NCBI GenBank assembly: GCA_018417955.1
Contig: JACTVC010000022.1
Span: 186,001-250,000 of the forward strand
Reading direction: 5' to 3'
From: Laccaria trichodermophora
Taxonomy: Eukaryota > Basidiomycota > Agaricomycetes > Agaricales > Hydnangiaceae
DNA length: 64,000 nt
Under the pieces are notes generated by a model, which was not told the DNA's origin, did no database searches, and was given only the letters and a program-made list of their open reading frames with translations. Every line of letters begins with the position of its first letter. The stretch's first letter is position 1. Position numbers and translations under genes: made by a program. Below are positions 1 to 11,120 of the stretch, one piece after another.

Positions 1-181
1 GCTGAAAATTTTCATTCCTAGTGATAATCAGAAATAATAATGATAATTACATATGTATTCAAAAATTTTAAAACCAACAGGGGCTGCACGTAAATGAAGA
101 CATATTTGAAGGAGGTTTCAGAAAAAAAGTTCATGGGGTACGTGGGGTTGCAAGGCGATAGCGGCCTTGGTGCAATTCTCA

Positions 182-345
182 TTTCAGACTCCGCACATAC
201 GGTGACGCCCGTCAACCCCGTTAACGCCCGTCACTCAACGGAAACAGACGGCCTTTCCCCGTACGTCAGGAGACTTGCGACAGGCCCAGACGGTACGGTG
301 ACGGTGCCCGTCTGACGGACCCGTCTATCCGTCTAAGACGGACAC
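182..345. repeat. CCGTC/GACGG word-rich repeat patch
   Basis: The short word CCGTC and its complement GACGG recur many times over about 160 bp, on both strands and with irregular spacing. The look is the same as the subterminal ends of the hAT-like elements at 2934 and 23822, which also use one short word repeated in both orientations. No terminal inverted repeat or target duplication was found, so this may be one end of an element whose boundary lies outside the patch, or plain degenerate repeat. Nothing else recognisable lies between 346 and 701. Confidence 0.4.
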
Positions 346-701
346 GGCGAGCAGCCCTAATCGATAACAATTGTCTGTTTTTGCAGCCATATTCGATGAA
401 ATGGTGGAAATATTGGGACATATCATCGGGGGTACACGTTTCGACTCGGAGGAAATGCCTTAATTCTGCAGTTTCTCTTTCTAGCTTTGCGAGGATGTCC
501 GTGGGTGATTCACTTCGAAGAGTATGAGCTGCATTGTGGTTTGGTTGAGTTGCAACAGGATCGTGCCCCGCCGCGGTTACCTGTCATGTGTACAGTGTTA
601 AGTTTGGCTGTTTAACTGGCTGTACAGAATGAAAATAAAACTGCTGGCTTTCAGCTTGTAACGATGAAAATTTAAATATTACTTAATCAATCCTGCCCAC
701 C

Positions 702-1558
702 ATGAATCTCAATACTGAAAAGCTGCATGAAGATGTCCTCGATTCAATAGAGTTTATATCAAAAAGAAAATTGGAATTTGACTGGAAAACGTTAAAAAGA
801 GCCATGAACGACATCGACAAAGTGATCAATACCTACCAACGTACAGACTACAAGGTAATGGATGAACTGTGCAACGTTTAGAGTAAGTCAACAAAGGTTC
901 TGCAGAAACAATGAACAATAACTATAAATTGTCGATCAGCTGCTCAAGCGTTATGCGAGAACGAAACAACCAGACTTGAACATTTACGCAATGTCATGTA
1001 CTGTACTAATCCAATCAATTCGTCGGTCACGCGTCACACGGGGTCCAAAATCGACGAAATTCTAAGCGGTCACAGGTCACAGGAGCCACCGACGAAACCA
1101 CCAGGTCAGTCAGAAAAGGAGCAAAATTGGGGTCTTTTTTTGTTAGAAATCGATTTTTTCGCCCTCTACGTCTCTCTAGCAAAGTTCTCTGAACTATTTT
1201 AAATTATCTATGGACAGAGGCTACTCCGACATTTCGACGAGAATTTCCGGCAGTCACACCTTCCCCGGTGACGCGACGAAACCAAAATTTCGTCGCGTCG
1301 GTCACAGGTCACAGAGTGCGACGAATTGATTGGATTAGTACAGTATTCAAAACTAGTGAGGAAAGCAAAGATGGTTTCAAAACGATATGTCATAGCCAGG
1401 GACATGTGGAGAGATGCTATTGTGAAGCTAGAAGTCTTGAGCGCACACATGAAAGAAATTTATGGCGAGTTTACGAAGAAATAAGAGCGGTGCAAAACAA
1501 CATAGATGACGACAAAGAATTTATGTCAAACATCGCCGAGTTTGTTACAGAAGATTAA
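702..1558 (+). CDS. possible small helical protein gene carrying a MITE insertion
   Basis: Three short coding-like stretches rich in Lys, Glu, Arg and Leu lie in a row. The first begins at ATG 702 (MNLNTEKLHEDVLDSIEF) and ends at a GTAATG donor near 853. A second lies at about 939-991. A third runs from about 1354 to the stop at 1558 and ends in AEFVTED. The composition suggests alpha-helical or coiled-coil protein. The TA-flanked MITE at 1001-1343 separates the second and third stretches, possibly inside an intron. I could not find a splicing pattern that keeps one frame throughout, so it may be a decayed gene. The family is not recognised. Confidence 0.28.
1001..1343. mobile_element. TA-flanked MITE (Tc1/mariner-like), copy 1
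   Basis: The element begins CTGTACTAATCCAATCAATT and ends with the inverse of that sequence, giving about 25-bp near-perfect terminal inverted repeats. Both ends are flanked by TA (999-1000 and 1344-1345), the usual Tc1/mariner target duplication. Internal sequence is made of repeated GGTCACAGGTCACAG and ACGAAA words and has no convincing coding frame, so it is non-autonomous. Its termini resemble those of the element at 23584-24528, which starts CTGTACTATTTCATTCAATT, so the two probably respond to related transposases. Confidence 0.75.
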
Positions 1559-2163
1559 AAATGTATAATGTATGTTTAAGTAGTTCACGGTACGGCAGTC
1601 TTCTATTCTATCAAGCAACATGCATACGACACAGGAAGAAAAGAAATGTGAATAGGAAGAAATGTGACGTACGGTGAATGGGAAGCGTTTACGTAAACGT
1701 TTCCTGTTTCAAGTCGAAGGGTGCATTCTTCAAGTGGTGTTTCTTATTAAGGCATATCTGATCTTCCCACGGCTACAATCATGATGGGATTTTGGAATAC
1801 GTGTTCGCGCCAGCTCTTTTGTGATTATATACGATTCCCCCTTTTGGGTGGACTCGTAATCGGGGACTGAGATATAAAAGGTAACTTAATATTCATTTTT
1901 CTTACATTGTAAATTCAAGGGGAACAGGCGGGTGGAAAACTCGAGTATACTGCCACTGCGTGAATGCTCCAAAAACAGTTGAGCGACGAAGTTTTAAAGG
2001 GACAGAACAGCTCAATGCCACTGTTTACGTTTAATGTTTAACGTTTGAATGAATGGACCGCTGCGGTACTGGTTATCGTTCTAGAGACCTAAGAAGTACT
2101 AGTAGGGGGTGATAAGGTGATAAATAAGTACAGGCCACGGGATGGGTAGTAGTCCTGTTTTCT
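1559..2163. other. intergenic, nothing recognised
   Basis: No coding frame, RNA gene or repeat structure was recognised. The stretch is moderately AT-rich and ends at the left terminal repeat of the element starting at 2164. Confidence 0.5.
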
Positions 2164-5100
2164 TCGCGCCCCAAAAACCGCGTCAGGAAATGTTTATGTA
2201 ATCTGCGGACTTTGAAACTCTGGCGCGTCAACAACGCGTCAACAACTGCATGCTCCCTCTTGGCTTTCTACGTGTTTACAGCCCTACTATCCTCCTTTCC
2301 TATCACAATTATAATATATTATATTCAAACTTCAATTACTATGGAAAACAACGTCAGAACTGTCCGAATCTATAAGAAAACACCTGTGGTTGAGGTGCCG
2401 GAAGCCCCACATTATATCGCGCATTTTCCGCCCTCTGCCTCGAATTTTGGGCGCTCGTTGGATTTCCGGATGAGGAGGAAGTTGCCTTGAAAAAAAAAAA
2501 CCACACTTTTGCAAACAGACGTTGTTGGGGCCCCGGGTTCCAATGTCGCACTGAGGCCAACAACAAATATCGATAACGGAAAGCGTCCATGGAAGAAGGT
2601 TCTGATAGCCTCAAATGCTGGACGGAATGAAAGGCCCCATTCAATGATCAGGTGGACTGCATGCGAACACGACGTTGGATCGAAAAGTCAGGCTCTCGGT
2701 GATCTCTCTCCGTTCCTTGTTGCGCAGATGCTCCGCATCCACACATATGACCTGCCACCTAACACATTCCATGATCTCTCGCGCCAAATGAACTCCAACC
2801 TTTCGCGCCTTGCTGAGGGTTTCGTGGCAATAAGAGAAAGCAGATACGTTGAGTTTCGAACGACGAAAGTTCGTTCACCTAGAACGTTGTTAGTGACAGA
2901 ACGCACACAAAGAAGGTAATCATACAATATTGCTAGTGTTGCCGAAGTTCAGTTCCGAACCATCGGTTCGGACCGAACTGGCAGAACCGAACGGACAGTT
3001 TGGTTACGGTTCCAGTTCCAGTTCGGGCTATGGTAGTCAGTTCTGGTTCGCAGTTCGGGCATGGAAGAAATTTTGAGAACTGTATTAGAACCGGTTCGAA
3101 CTGAACTGAACAAGAACTGAACATACATTTTTTTCGTTGATTAATTGGCTAAGAAATGTGAGTATTGAGTTGTGTTTACATCTATTTCTTATTCAACCCG
3201 CAACACACCAAACAATTCTTGTCTTTTTATAGATTCAGAAGCAATGCGGAAGGCTCACTGGCACAATTTGTTCCATCTGCTCTCGTCACACTCGCTTTCA
3301 AATCCCCTGGATGGACTAAACTCCCCCTTCATCTCCTCAAACGACGAATGGTAGTGCGATGATGGGCCTCCACATTTTGTGTCATGTTTGATGGTGAAGA
3401 CGTTGTTGAGGGGCGCGTTGTCGCTCATGAAGAGTGAGTGAACGGGAAGAGTTCGACTCAGAGAGAGAAGAAGGGGAAGAGGATAAAGTAAAAGGAAGAT
3501 CAATACGACTTGGATGGCACATAGTTTGCAGGTATTGAGGTTATACTGTGAGTTGGTACGACGACCCTTGAACGAACTTGAATTTTGACATGGGGATGCT
3601 GAGGAAGCATTAGTAGTACTCGAAATTCAACACGCGGTGCACCGTCACGGGAGCATTCTTGGAAGTGCCGACACCATGTCCAGCAAGCCCAGTCAATTGG
3701 GTGACGACATTGGCGGCTGTCGAGGTGGTGATACCACTTGCTGCCCAATTTCGGTTGAAGAGCCGCCAGACACTGTACCAACAGCGCTTTCGACGGGCCG
3801 CTAGACATTCCATCCAAACATAGCTCCCATTGCACCTTCTTTTCGCGTCCAATATAGGCCTCGATCAACACCCTTCACCCGAACCAAACTCCACTTGCCA
3901 TTACGCTTCTGATTCCTTCGACAGACCGGCTCGCAGTGGCCCTCCAGACTCCCCTCGCCTACTGCTGCTTTCCAGTTCCCTCGAGTCCAGTTCGTTTGTC
4001 ACCCCTCGAGACAAGGGGTCCCTGGGTATCTCAGTGAGGATTGCATCCCTTCGTGATAAAGTAAGTTAAGCCAGTTGATCCAGTTCTTCTCTCTCTAATG
4101 TTCAGGCCCTAGACTCGCTACGTGTTTCTCACCTCCCCCACACCCTCGCCACCCGGATCCATCTAATGTACCACCACTCAAGATAACGCCATATCAGAAT
4201 CTTGAGATCGATATCAACGCACCATTCTCGCCAACTCTGCCACCTCCGATGCTCCAGCCCTAATGTACGCACAGTTATGCTATCTCATATGTTCCTACTC
4301 AGTGACATTTTACAGAAAAATGCAAAAGATTTCTCAACCCTCGCGCGTCTCGAGCGTGATTATTTGGGGATTCAAGGCTCCTCTGTAGCTTGATTTCAGG
4401 GCTCCTCTTTAGCTTCCAAATGGGCACTTTGAGTGGTATTTTCAGATACCTTACAAAGTACACCTGGAGCCATTTCTTTTTGGCCGGGTGCAAATTCTCA
4501 AGCATGCTTATAAAACACACCTCCTCAATGCTTCAGTTGAGGCCGATTCTCACCCATAACGTAGATATATTAGTATTTAGACACTAGAGTGCGTAATCCC
4601 CCTTATGGAGGCAAATATCCATTTTTTCTGCCAGTTCGGCAGTTCGAACTGAGAACTGAACAGAACTGAACAGGAAAGAACGGTTCTTACCAGTTCGGTC
4701 CTGTTCGGTCCTCAGTTCTGCCCGGAGGCTGTCAGTCCAGTTCTCGGTTCTCAAAAAATGCCAAAGAACTGAACTGAACTGAACTTTGGCAACACTAAAT
4801 ATTGCTGGCTAATCCCTTCGTCGGTGTGACCACGACGCCAATTGGCCTTGAACGGGTGGGCAGATTAGCGGGATATGACTTGCGGTGTTGGAGGGAATAG
4901 AAAAGGCTACCGATTTCCCATCTCCAGTTGTAGTGCAGCAGTCTGCAGAGAATAACTTGTCCATCAAGGATAGCTGAAATGAGTTTGAGCTGAACCGTAT
5001 GCAGCCCGCTCGTCCACAGTGGTATAAGTAATCTTTTTGCCAATGGTGTTGTAGCCCTAGAGGGTCCTTCCAGCAGGGGTTGGCCATTCTTTCGTGTTCA

Positions 5101-5277
5101 TAACGCGTTCGAAGTAGTTCGAAAAGCCAAAAAGTCAGTGTTCAACGTTCAGGGTGCGTAAAGGGAAGATTGTATTCAAAATCGCGTCAGGGCATGAAGG
5201 GACGCGAGGAGGTCGGACCGCGATTTCAGAGTCCGAAGATTACATAAACATTTCCTGACGCGGTTTTTGGGGCGCGA
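2164..5277. mobile_element. terminal-inverted-repeat element with a nested hAT-like insertion
   Basis: The left end starts TCGCGCCCCAAAAACCGCGT, and the inverse of this lies at the right end closing at 5277. The inverted arms match over about 50 bp, including AGGAAATGTTTATGTAATCT. Removing the 1864-bp insertion at 2934-4797 leaves an element of about 1.25 kb. Open frames inside (for example + 2509-2919 and - 4795-5043) do not resemble a transposase, so it is probably non-autonomous. I could not define a target duplication at its outer edges, so the superfamily is open. Confidence 0.65.
2934..4797. mobile_element. hAT-like non-autonomous transposon with 8-bp target duplication
   Basis: Ends are TAGTGTTGCC and its inverse GGCAACACTA. 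The flanking 8-mer AATATTGC is repeated exactly at 2926-2933 and 4798-4805, the target-duplication length of the hAT superfamily. Both ends (about 2940-3125 and 4625-4790) are packed with GAACTGAAC, AGTTCGG and CAGTTC words in both orientations, like the subterminal transposase-binding repeats of hAT elements. The interior has open frames (for example - 3500-3871) but no recognisable transposase. The insertion interrupts the older element at 2164-5277. Confidence 0.85.
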
Positions 5278-5510
5278 CAAACAACAGACTTCATATATCG
5301 TGAACCAAGGTACGACTACACATATATCGAAGTCTGTCTAGGAGAGACTAGATGGGTAGAGTCCCCAAGCGGTTCTCATTCGGAATTCCACTGACCTGGC
5401 AGTGACCTCATTCAAAACTTCACTATAACATTGCAACCAATGCAAACGTAATAGGAGAGATAACCTTACTTGTTGCGTCCACTTTTGCGCGGCTAGAACG
5501 TCTACAAGAT

Positions 5511-6380
5511 ATGCGTATCATGACAGTTAAATTTGTGTGCACAGTGGTTGAGTCAGCATTAGGTCACGCGATGACCAAATCACACAACACACAACACCAC
5601 GCTCCTCCTCACTCGCCCTCTCCACCTTCCTACAACATACCACCCCCCAACGTCGCGTGGGAAGCTTATCACCCCAAGGGAAGCATAAACCCGACAGCTC
5701 CCATCCTAGGCGGGTTCAGCTTCTACCTGTCCGGTCCTCCAGAGTTGGCGGCTTAGAAGACTAGGCGTATGGACGTACGTGCGGACGGAAGGAGCAGAGG
5801 TGTTATCAGTTGGATTCGAGGTTAATGTGGAGGTGAGTATCGGATAACTAAGATTTAAATATTTATGGTTCACTTAAGTGATGGAGCATTGGAGATGAAC
5901 AGGCCAAAATCCGTCGGCAGACACCTTCCTTCCATTGCCAACACCACGCAATGCTCACCAGCTATAACGAGTCCCTCCACTCTCGAAGAAAAACAGCGAT
6001 TGCGGATATTCTGTCGGCAGAGGCTCCTTTCACCGCTGTAGGATGCTGGATGAGCGTTTTGCGTTTAGAGTCAAGGTGAACGATGTTGAGGAGGAGAACG
6101 GTGTGTGATGTTTTGATGGTCGTGACGCCTTACTTTCACTGGGCGATATGGCACTCTACATTGATGGCTCTGCCGTTATCTCCATCGACGGATTATAATT
6201 TATCCCTCCGAACTGGGAATGCATTCCAAACTTCTTTGGCGGTGTGTTGATCTGTCGTTCAGTCATTGTAAAATTGACAGGGATTGGGATACTAGGTAGT
6301 TGGGCTTCGTCGAAAGATCAGAGAGCTTGGTTTGCGGATGTTGCAGGGGTCACTGTTAAATGGATCCCTCTAACTTAGGT
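5511..6380 (+). pseudogene. decayed coding remnant, family unknown
   Basis: Several protein-like stretches in shifting frames follow each other: PTAPILGGFSFYLSGPPEL near 5692-5748, a stretch reading GVWTYVRTEGAEVLSVGF near 5765-5818, and one reading MALYIDGSAVISIDG followed by a stop near 6195 and then more residues up to about 6378 (DQRAWFADVAGVTVKWIPLT). The internal stop and the lack of donor/acceptor pairs linking the pieces suggest a broken gene. I do not recognise the family. Confidence 0.3.
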
Positions 6381-6517
6381 GAGGGCCACAATATGGTCCC
6401 GAATATCACACCTGCTGAATTGATGGTGCACGGAGACATCACGGTGGTATTTTTCACTGACTTGTATCTCTGAGTATTCAGAATCCAGTTATCGCGATCT
6501 CCGAGGGCTCTCAGCGC

Positions 6518-6617
6518 GGGCACATGGTGTAGTTGGTTATCACGCCCGCTTAGCATTTGAATTTGCAACAGTGATCAGGCATGCGGGCGGTCCCCGGTTC
6601 AATTCCGGGTGTGTCCA
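6518..6617 (+). tRNA. tRNA-Ala (anticodon AGC) with a 26-nt intron
   Basis: A complete cloverleaf can be drawn. The acceptor stem GGGCACA pairs with TGTGTCC (one G-U) with discriminator A6617. The D-arm is GTGTAGTTGGTTATCAC. The anticodon stem CCCGC/GCGGG encloses loop TTAGCAT, giving anticodon AGC at 6552-6554. The T-arm CCCGG-TTCAATT-CCGGG is perfect. The loop is split after position 37 by an insert at 6556-6581, the canonical nuclear tRNA intron position. A T8 run at about 6659-6668 may act as a terminator, although it lies about 45 nt downstream. Confidence 0.92.
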
Positions 6618-7076
6618 TAACCTCTTCTCTGGTGAGGCGTTGTGTCGGCCTTGCCTTTGTTTTTTTTCAAACAGGCTTTCTACAGATGTTGCGACGAGGC
6701 CTCGGAGATCAACAGTTTTGGAGAGGCCTTAAGATAGTGTCGTCTCAGTATGCAACTTGAGGTGACGATCAGGGAACTGGGCCAAAGGCACTTTAACATT
6801 GAGGTTCATAACAGGCTGCGGTCGTGGAAAGCCTGAGGCGAGACATCCTCAGGACTTCATTTTGCCTACATCTCCAAAAAGAACAGGCACGGAAAACTTG
6901 GACGGCGACTGTGCGAACGTTCTGAACGACATTTCAACAACAAATGCTCAACGATTAACGATCAAGTAACCGAAGTACGTAGGTAGTGGCTATCATTCTG
7001 GAGATCCAAGTGAGTGAGTAGTAGCGCGTGGTAAAGAAATTGATCTTGAATAAATTTTTGTCGGTTGATGTACACG

Positions 7077-7197
7077 GCTCGGTAGCGTAGTGGTTATCGC
7101 GTGGCATAGCTTTGCTTTCATGGTCAGAGGTCTCGGAGAGTCTCTGATGGCATGTGCGCACTCTATGTCAAAGCCTCGTTCGAATCGAGGACTGAGC
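7077..7197 (+). ncRNA. tRNA-like element, copy A
   Basis: GCTCGGT at the 5' end pairs with ACTGAGC at the 3' end. It is followed by an A-box match (TAGCGTAGTGG) and a short D-type arm GCG/CGC. Near the 3' end lies a perfect T-arm CCTCG-TTCGAAT-CGAGG that contains the B box. Where a tRNA has its anticodon arm there is an approximately 70-nt insert folding as GGCATAG/CTATGTC, with an inner hairpin CATGGTCAGAG/CTCTGATGGCATG. TTTT follows at 7199. It does not give an ordinary tRNA, since no clear anticodon loop is visible. Confidence 0.75.
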
Positions 7198-7314
7198 GTT
7201 TTCATGATTTCTCTTCTCTTTTTAAATTGTGTGCGATTGTAGCAGAATACATGCTTGTGGTTTCATGCAACAAGTCAATAACAATTGATATTATTACTAA
7301 CATAGTAATATATA

Positions 7315-7406
7315 GCTCGGTGGCGTTATGGTTATCGCTTGCGAAGTGAAGTTATAAAGTGGCATGGCACTTCTATGCAAAGCCTCGTTCGAATCGTGGG
7401 CCGAGA
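7315..7406 (+). ncRNA. tRNA-like element, copy B
   Basis: This is the shortest member, 118 bp downstream of copy A on the same strand. CTCGG pairs with CCGAG, where other copies have CTGAG, so pairing is preserved by a base change. The A-box (TGGCGTTATGG) is weaker. The T-arm CCTCG-TTCGAAT-CGTGG has one mismatch. The internal hairpin is GAAGT/ACTTC and shares no primary sequence with copy A. A T4 run is at about 7434. Confidence 0.65.
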
Positions 7407-7853
7407 TAGACAGAACTTGAGACTTCATTTTACAACGTTTTCACGGGACAACAGAAGCTCATGTTTAATTTTCAACGTTTGACTCCAACCATCTGCAATT
7501 TTGTATAATGTCTAGGAGCTCATGCAACCTACACGAACATCCATAAAATTCTGTAGAGAGCTTCGAACTCACATCCGAGGTTCGGCGGATGCGTTTTTTA
7601 TTATTACTTTCGTACAGCCATGGCTTCATTTTTTCATTGCTTCAGGCTGCGGCATATTGAGATGGTAATGAAAATTGTATACATAGATTCGTTGTCTAGG
7701 GGTATGATAATGTTACTTCCGTGATTATGTGTAGTAAATGCTTGGTAAATGCTGTCTACTGATTATAAGGGTAAGTAAGAGACTTTTGGTCGTTTGCAAT
7801 CGCAAAATCAATCACAGCAAACAGGCGTATCATTCTAAGTAAAGGGGAGGATG

Positions 7854-9769
7854 TCAAAAAGGGTTTGAATCGCTGAGATGAATGCTACCCACTTGTCGAA
7901 TAAATGTGAGCATATGGCAAGTTATATATCCCTTTGCGAAGCCAGCACCGGCGTATGCAAAAAGGTATTCCCACTTTCGCTTGAACGCCGCGTACTCGTG
8001 AACATCTTGGAGAGCCGGGTAGTCTTTTATGATGAGCTCTTGCGTCAAGTTTGCTTCCAATCGCCTTCCCCATTCTCGCAGTGTGCGGGGATAGTCTGAA
8101 GAAAAGTATGTATGAGGTGGGATGAAGCGTTGTGTCAATATAAAAAGGAAACCCACGGGCTGCGTGGTTCTCGACGCCCTCAAGCGTGAATCGGCCTTGT
8201 GATCCAGCTTGAGCAGCGGTGATCAAGGTTGTTGCGCTGGGCAGGCAAGAGTTAGGCCACATGTATTTGCGCATAAAGTCTTCAGCTCTGTAGTAGAATT
8301 TAAGAAAATTCGGGAGGCATTGTTCAAACGAACGTACTGATAACTCGAAAACCTCGACTCTGGGAAGGTGGAGGAGGTGACGACGATCGTAGCGTCTTTA
8401 GATTTCAGTGCAAAGTCTACCAGCTTGAAATAAGTGTTGTAGTGTTTCGCTCCGACATGCTACAATGTTTATCAGACGACTTCCCTTGTGCTGGAGGAGA
8501 AACTCACCTCAAGCATTTCAATACTGACAAAGGCGTCGAACGCCTTTTCGAATTCGGCTGGAATTTCACGGTAATCAAGAAGGTGGACTCTGATTCGGCC
8601 CTCCAGACCGGCCTCTTTGATTCGTTCTTCTGCGAGAGATTTTTGTTCTTTTGATAACGTCAACGTATCAACTTCGCATCCGAAAGAACGCGCAGCCTGA
8701 GTGATTGGTTAGACGAATTAAGAAAAGATTGCTAATCATAGACATACCTCGATGGCGAGACCTCCCCATCCACTGCCAAATTCAAGAATTCTGTGTCCAG
8801 CTTTCACACGCGCTGCGCGAAGAACATGGTGGATTTTTCGCCGCTGAGCCGCTTCTAGATCCCCAGGTGTCGGTCCCACCTCGAGATCCCCTCGAACACC
8901 GCCTTCTGCTTCGCCCCACAGAGCGCATGAGTACATCATCTCCTTGCTCAAGAATGCCTAATGACGTCGTGTACATTAATTAGAGTTCAAAGGTCATAGA
9001 AAAGAGACAATGACTCACCTTGAACAATTCGTTAGATTGATCGTAGCTAGCGATAGCATTGAGGCGCGCTTGAGAGCGTGTCTGGCCGAGGAAGCTGTTG
9101 TAGAGCCCGCTCATCGCTGAGGATACTTTTGCGACGGTTGAAGAAAGTGTGTCGGCCATCCCAGACTCGTTCTCCAACCACAGCTATTTAAGCGATTTTA
9201 GCACGTGTTGGTAGATCATAAACAGAATCCACGTACGTTCATAGCCCCCTTGAGGCCAGAGACCTCAACATCGCCAATCATATATGCCTCACTGACTGTT
9301 GGTCAAATGTCCGTCAATGACTTACGCATGATGGGCGGCTTGGCAAAAGAACTTACACCCGAGATCACTAGATCTAAGTAAAAGTATCCGACTCAGCTGA
9401 ACTCAAGTTTCTGAGAAGTAAAATGCCACTTACAGTAAGATCCTCAACCAGAAAGAATCATTGATGACGTTGAGGTGCACGTCATTGCATCCCTTTTGGT
9501 ATTTTCCGTAATAGTGTGTCCCTTCAGAATCGGAGATAGTAAGGTGCCCGATGCTAATCGCGTTGTCGAGGACCGCAAGTATTGACGTGCGTGCTAAGGC
9601 GGTATAAGACGCGTTAAATTTCTTTCTTGAAGTAAGCAACAATATATTTACCAAAGGACACTGCCCAAGAACGGGGGCTCAATGCGTGTAGAGAAAAACG
9701 AGGCGCGGCTTTAAGCACGGTTGAAGAGGTGGAGAGGTTAAGGCAAGATGAAGAGATGATTGAAGGCAT
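7854..9769 (-). CDS. cyclopropane-fatty-acyl-phospholipid synthase-type methyltransferase
   Basis: The protein is a predicted SAM-dependent methyltransferase of the CFA synthase/mycolic-acid methyltransferase family. Members act on double bonds or acyl chains of membrane phospholipids, using S-adenosylmethionine. ATG at 9767-9769 opens an N-terminal exon, then about eight short introns follow. Spliced landmarks in order: SILAVLDNAISIGHLTIS, DLGFSEAYMIGDVEVSGL, ASYDQSNELFKAFLSKEMMY, the SAM-binding loop ILEFGSGWGGLAIE, KEQKSLAEERIKEAGLEGRI, SIEMLEHVGAKHYNTYFK and, close to the C-terminus, WEYLFAYAGAGFAKGY. All family blocks are present and in frame, so the gene looks intact. The exact acyl substrate cannot be told from sequence. 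Confidence 0.9.
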
Positions 9770-11120
9770 TGCAGTTGAGTTGAGAGGCTAGTTGTTGACG
9801 AGGATTGTATGTTGAGGGAATTGCTGAAATGATGTAGAGAGCCTGGTCTTATATCTGCTGGCGACACATGTCGTTGTAGGGATCTCCGTGGTTGAGAGTC
9901 ACAACTTGGAGAGTAAGTCTGAGAAACGGTGCCAACAAAGGCAGCATATCCGCGGGCAGTCAGATGGGCCATGGGAAGCGACGTGATGAGGAGACGCAGT
10001 GATTTCTGGATGTCCACGGCAGAGGTCGCCGGCTCAGGGACTTGCTCGTGCCCTACATGGTGCGCCAAACCTCCAAATGGACAGCGCGGCACGGTAGACA
10101 GACATGAGTGGGTGGATCACCAAGGGATCCCACCTCCAAGATGGCGTAGGGCCCACCTTCGCGCAAGGAGATAGTATTCTTCTCCGCGCCCAGAAAATAA
10201 CCATCACCTCTCAATCTCCGACAAAGCGGGATGATTTTCTCACCTGTTCGAGTTGGAAAACCAAATAAACCAGCACTCTCGTGGTGAGGAACTCTGTATC
10301 GACTGGCTGTCGCGCCAGTGATGATTGAGGGTCGTCATGCTTTTTCGTGAATCATCTTCGCTTAGGTTACCCACTAAAACCTAAAAGTGACCAATGACTC
10401 CCCTCCGCGTAAAGCCATGTGCTAAAATTACCTTGTCATTTTGTGTCATTCTAGCCGCGGAACTAGTTGAGCCATCGGTAGCTTGGGGACCACTTTACTT
10501 GCCTTGAATTGATTATCAATCTGTCCGAGGTGGTTACCTCAGAATACCAAGACTCAAGAGATGACCCTGATCAACAATTCTTCAGGGAGTAAGTGACAAC
10601 TAGTGTTTAGAGTTTATCGCCCAGTCACTTACTTGTCAAGTGGAAACTGAGCTCCTCGGACTTGAGACATATCTTTTCTTCGCGCAGACTCCCTCGGAAC
10701 TCATAGGTGCTGGTCTGAGCTTCCCAGGTCACTATGATCATCGTAGGACACACCTCGGTTTATACAGTGGTCAACGATGGCATCACCTGGGGACTTAGTG
10801 TACATCGCCCACACGTCCCACTGTGAAGTATCTGCGGGATAATCAGATTAACCGCCTCAGTGGTCTTAACAAGGCCACTCACATCTCCTTGCGACACGAA
10901 GTCTCGTGTTACCCCAGCAAAATAAATTGTTACTGGACTTTATCTGGTAAGGCATTGGCGCTGCATGATTATTCGTCACGTACTAGTACTTCAATGCATT
11001 CCTCAAACCTAGCATAGAGAGAAAAACGAAACGAAGGGAGCACAACCTGTGCTTAGGTCAATTGGATTCAAATATCGCCTTTGGTACAGTTTCGGTCTTC
11101 AGGGAAGTTCTTGCTGAATC
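9770..11120. other. intergenic region upstream of two divergent genes
   Basis: This 1.35-kb stretch separates the minus-strand methyltransferase from the plus-strand ubiquitin-fold gene. Short open frames on both strands (for example + 9929-10174 and + 10823-11017) have no recognisable domains or consistent splicing. It may hold promoters of both genes. No clear TATA box or repeat was identified. Confidence 0.4.

Noticed and set aside
3500..3871. Minus-strand 123-aa frame inside the hAT-like element
   Set aside because: Not similar to a transposase; Trp/Cys-rich composition suggests antisense noise or captured sequence.
9679..10092. Minus-strand 137-aa frame upstream of the methyltransferase
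   Set aside because: It overlaps the real first exon in another frame; the exon starting at 9769 reads directly into the CFA synthase frame.
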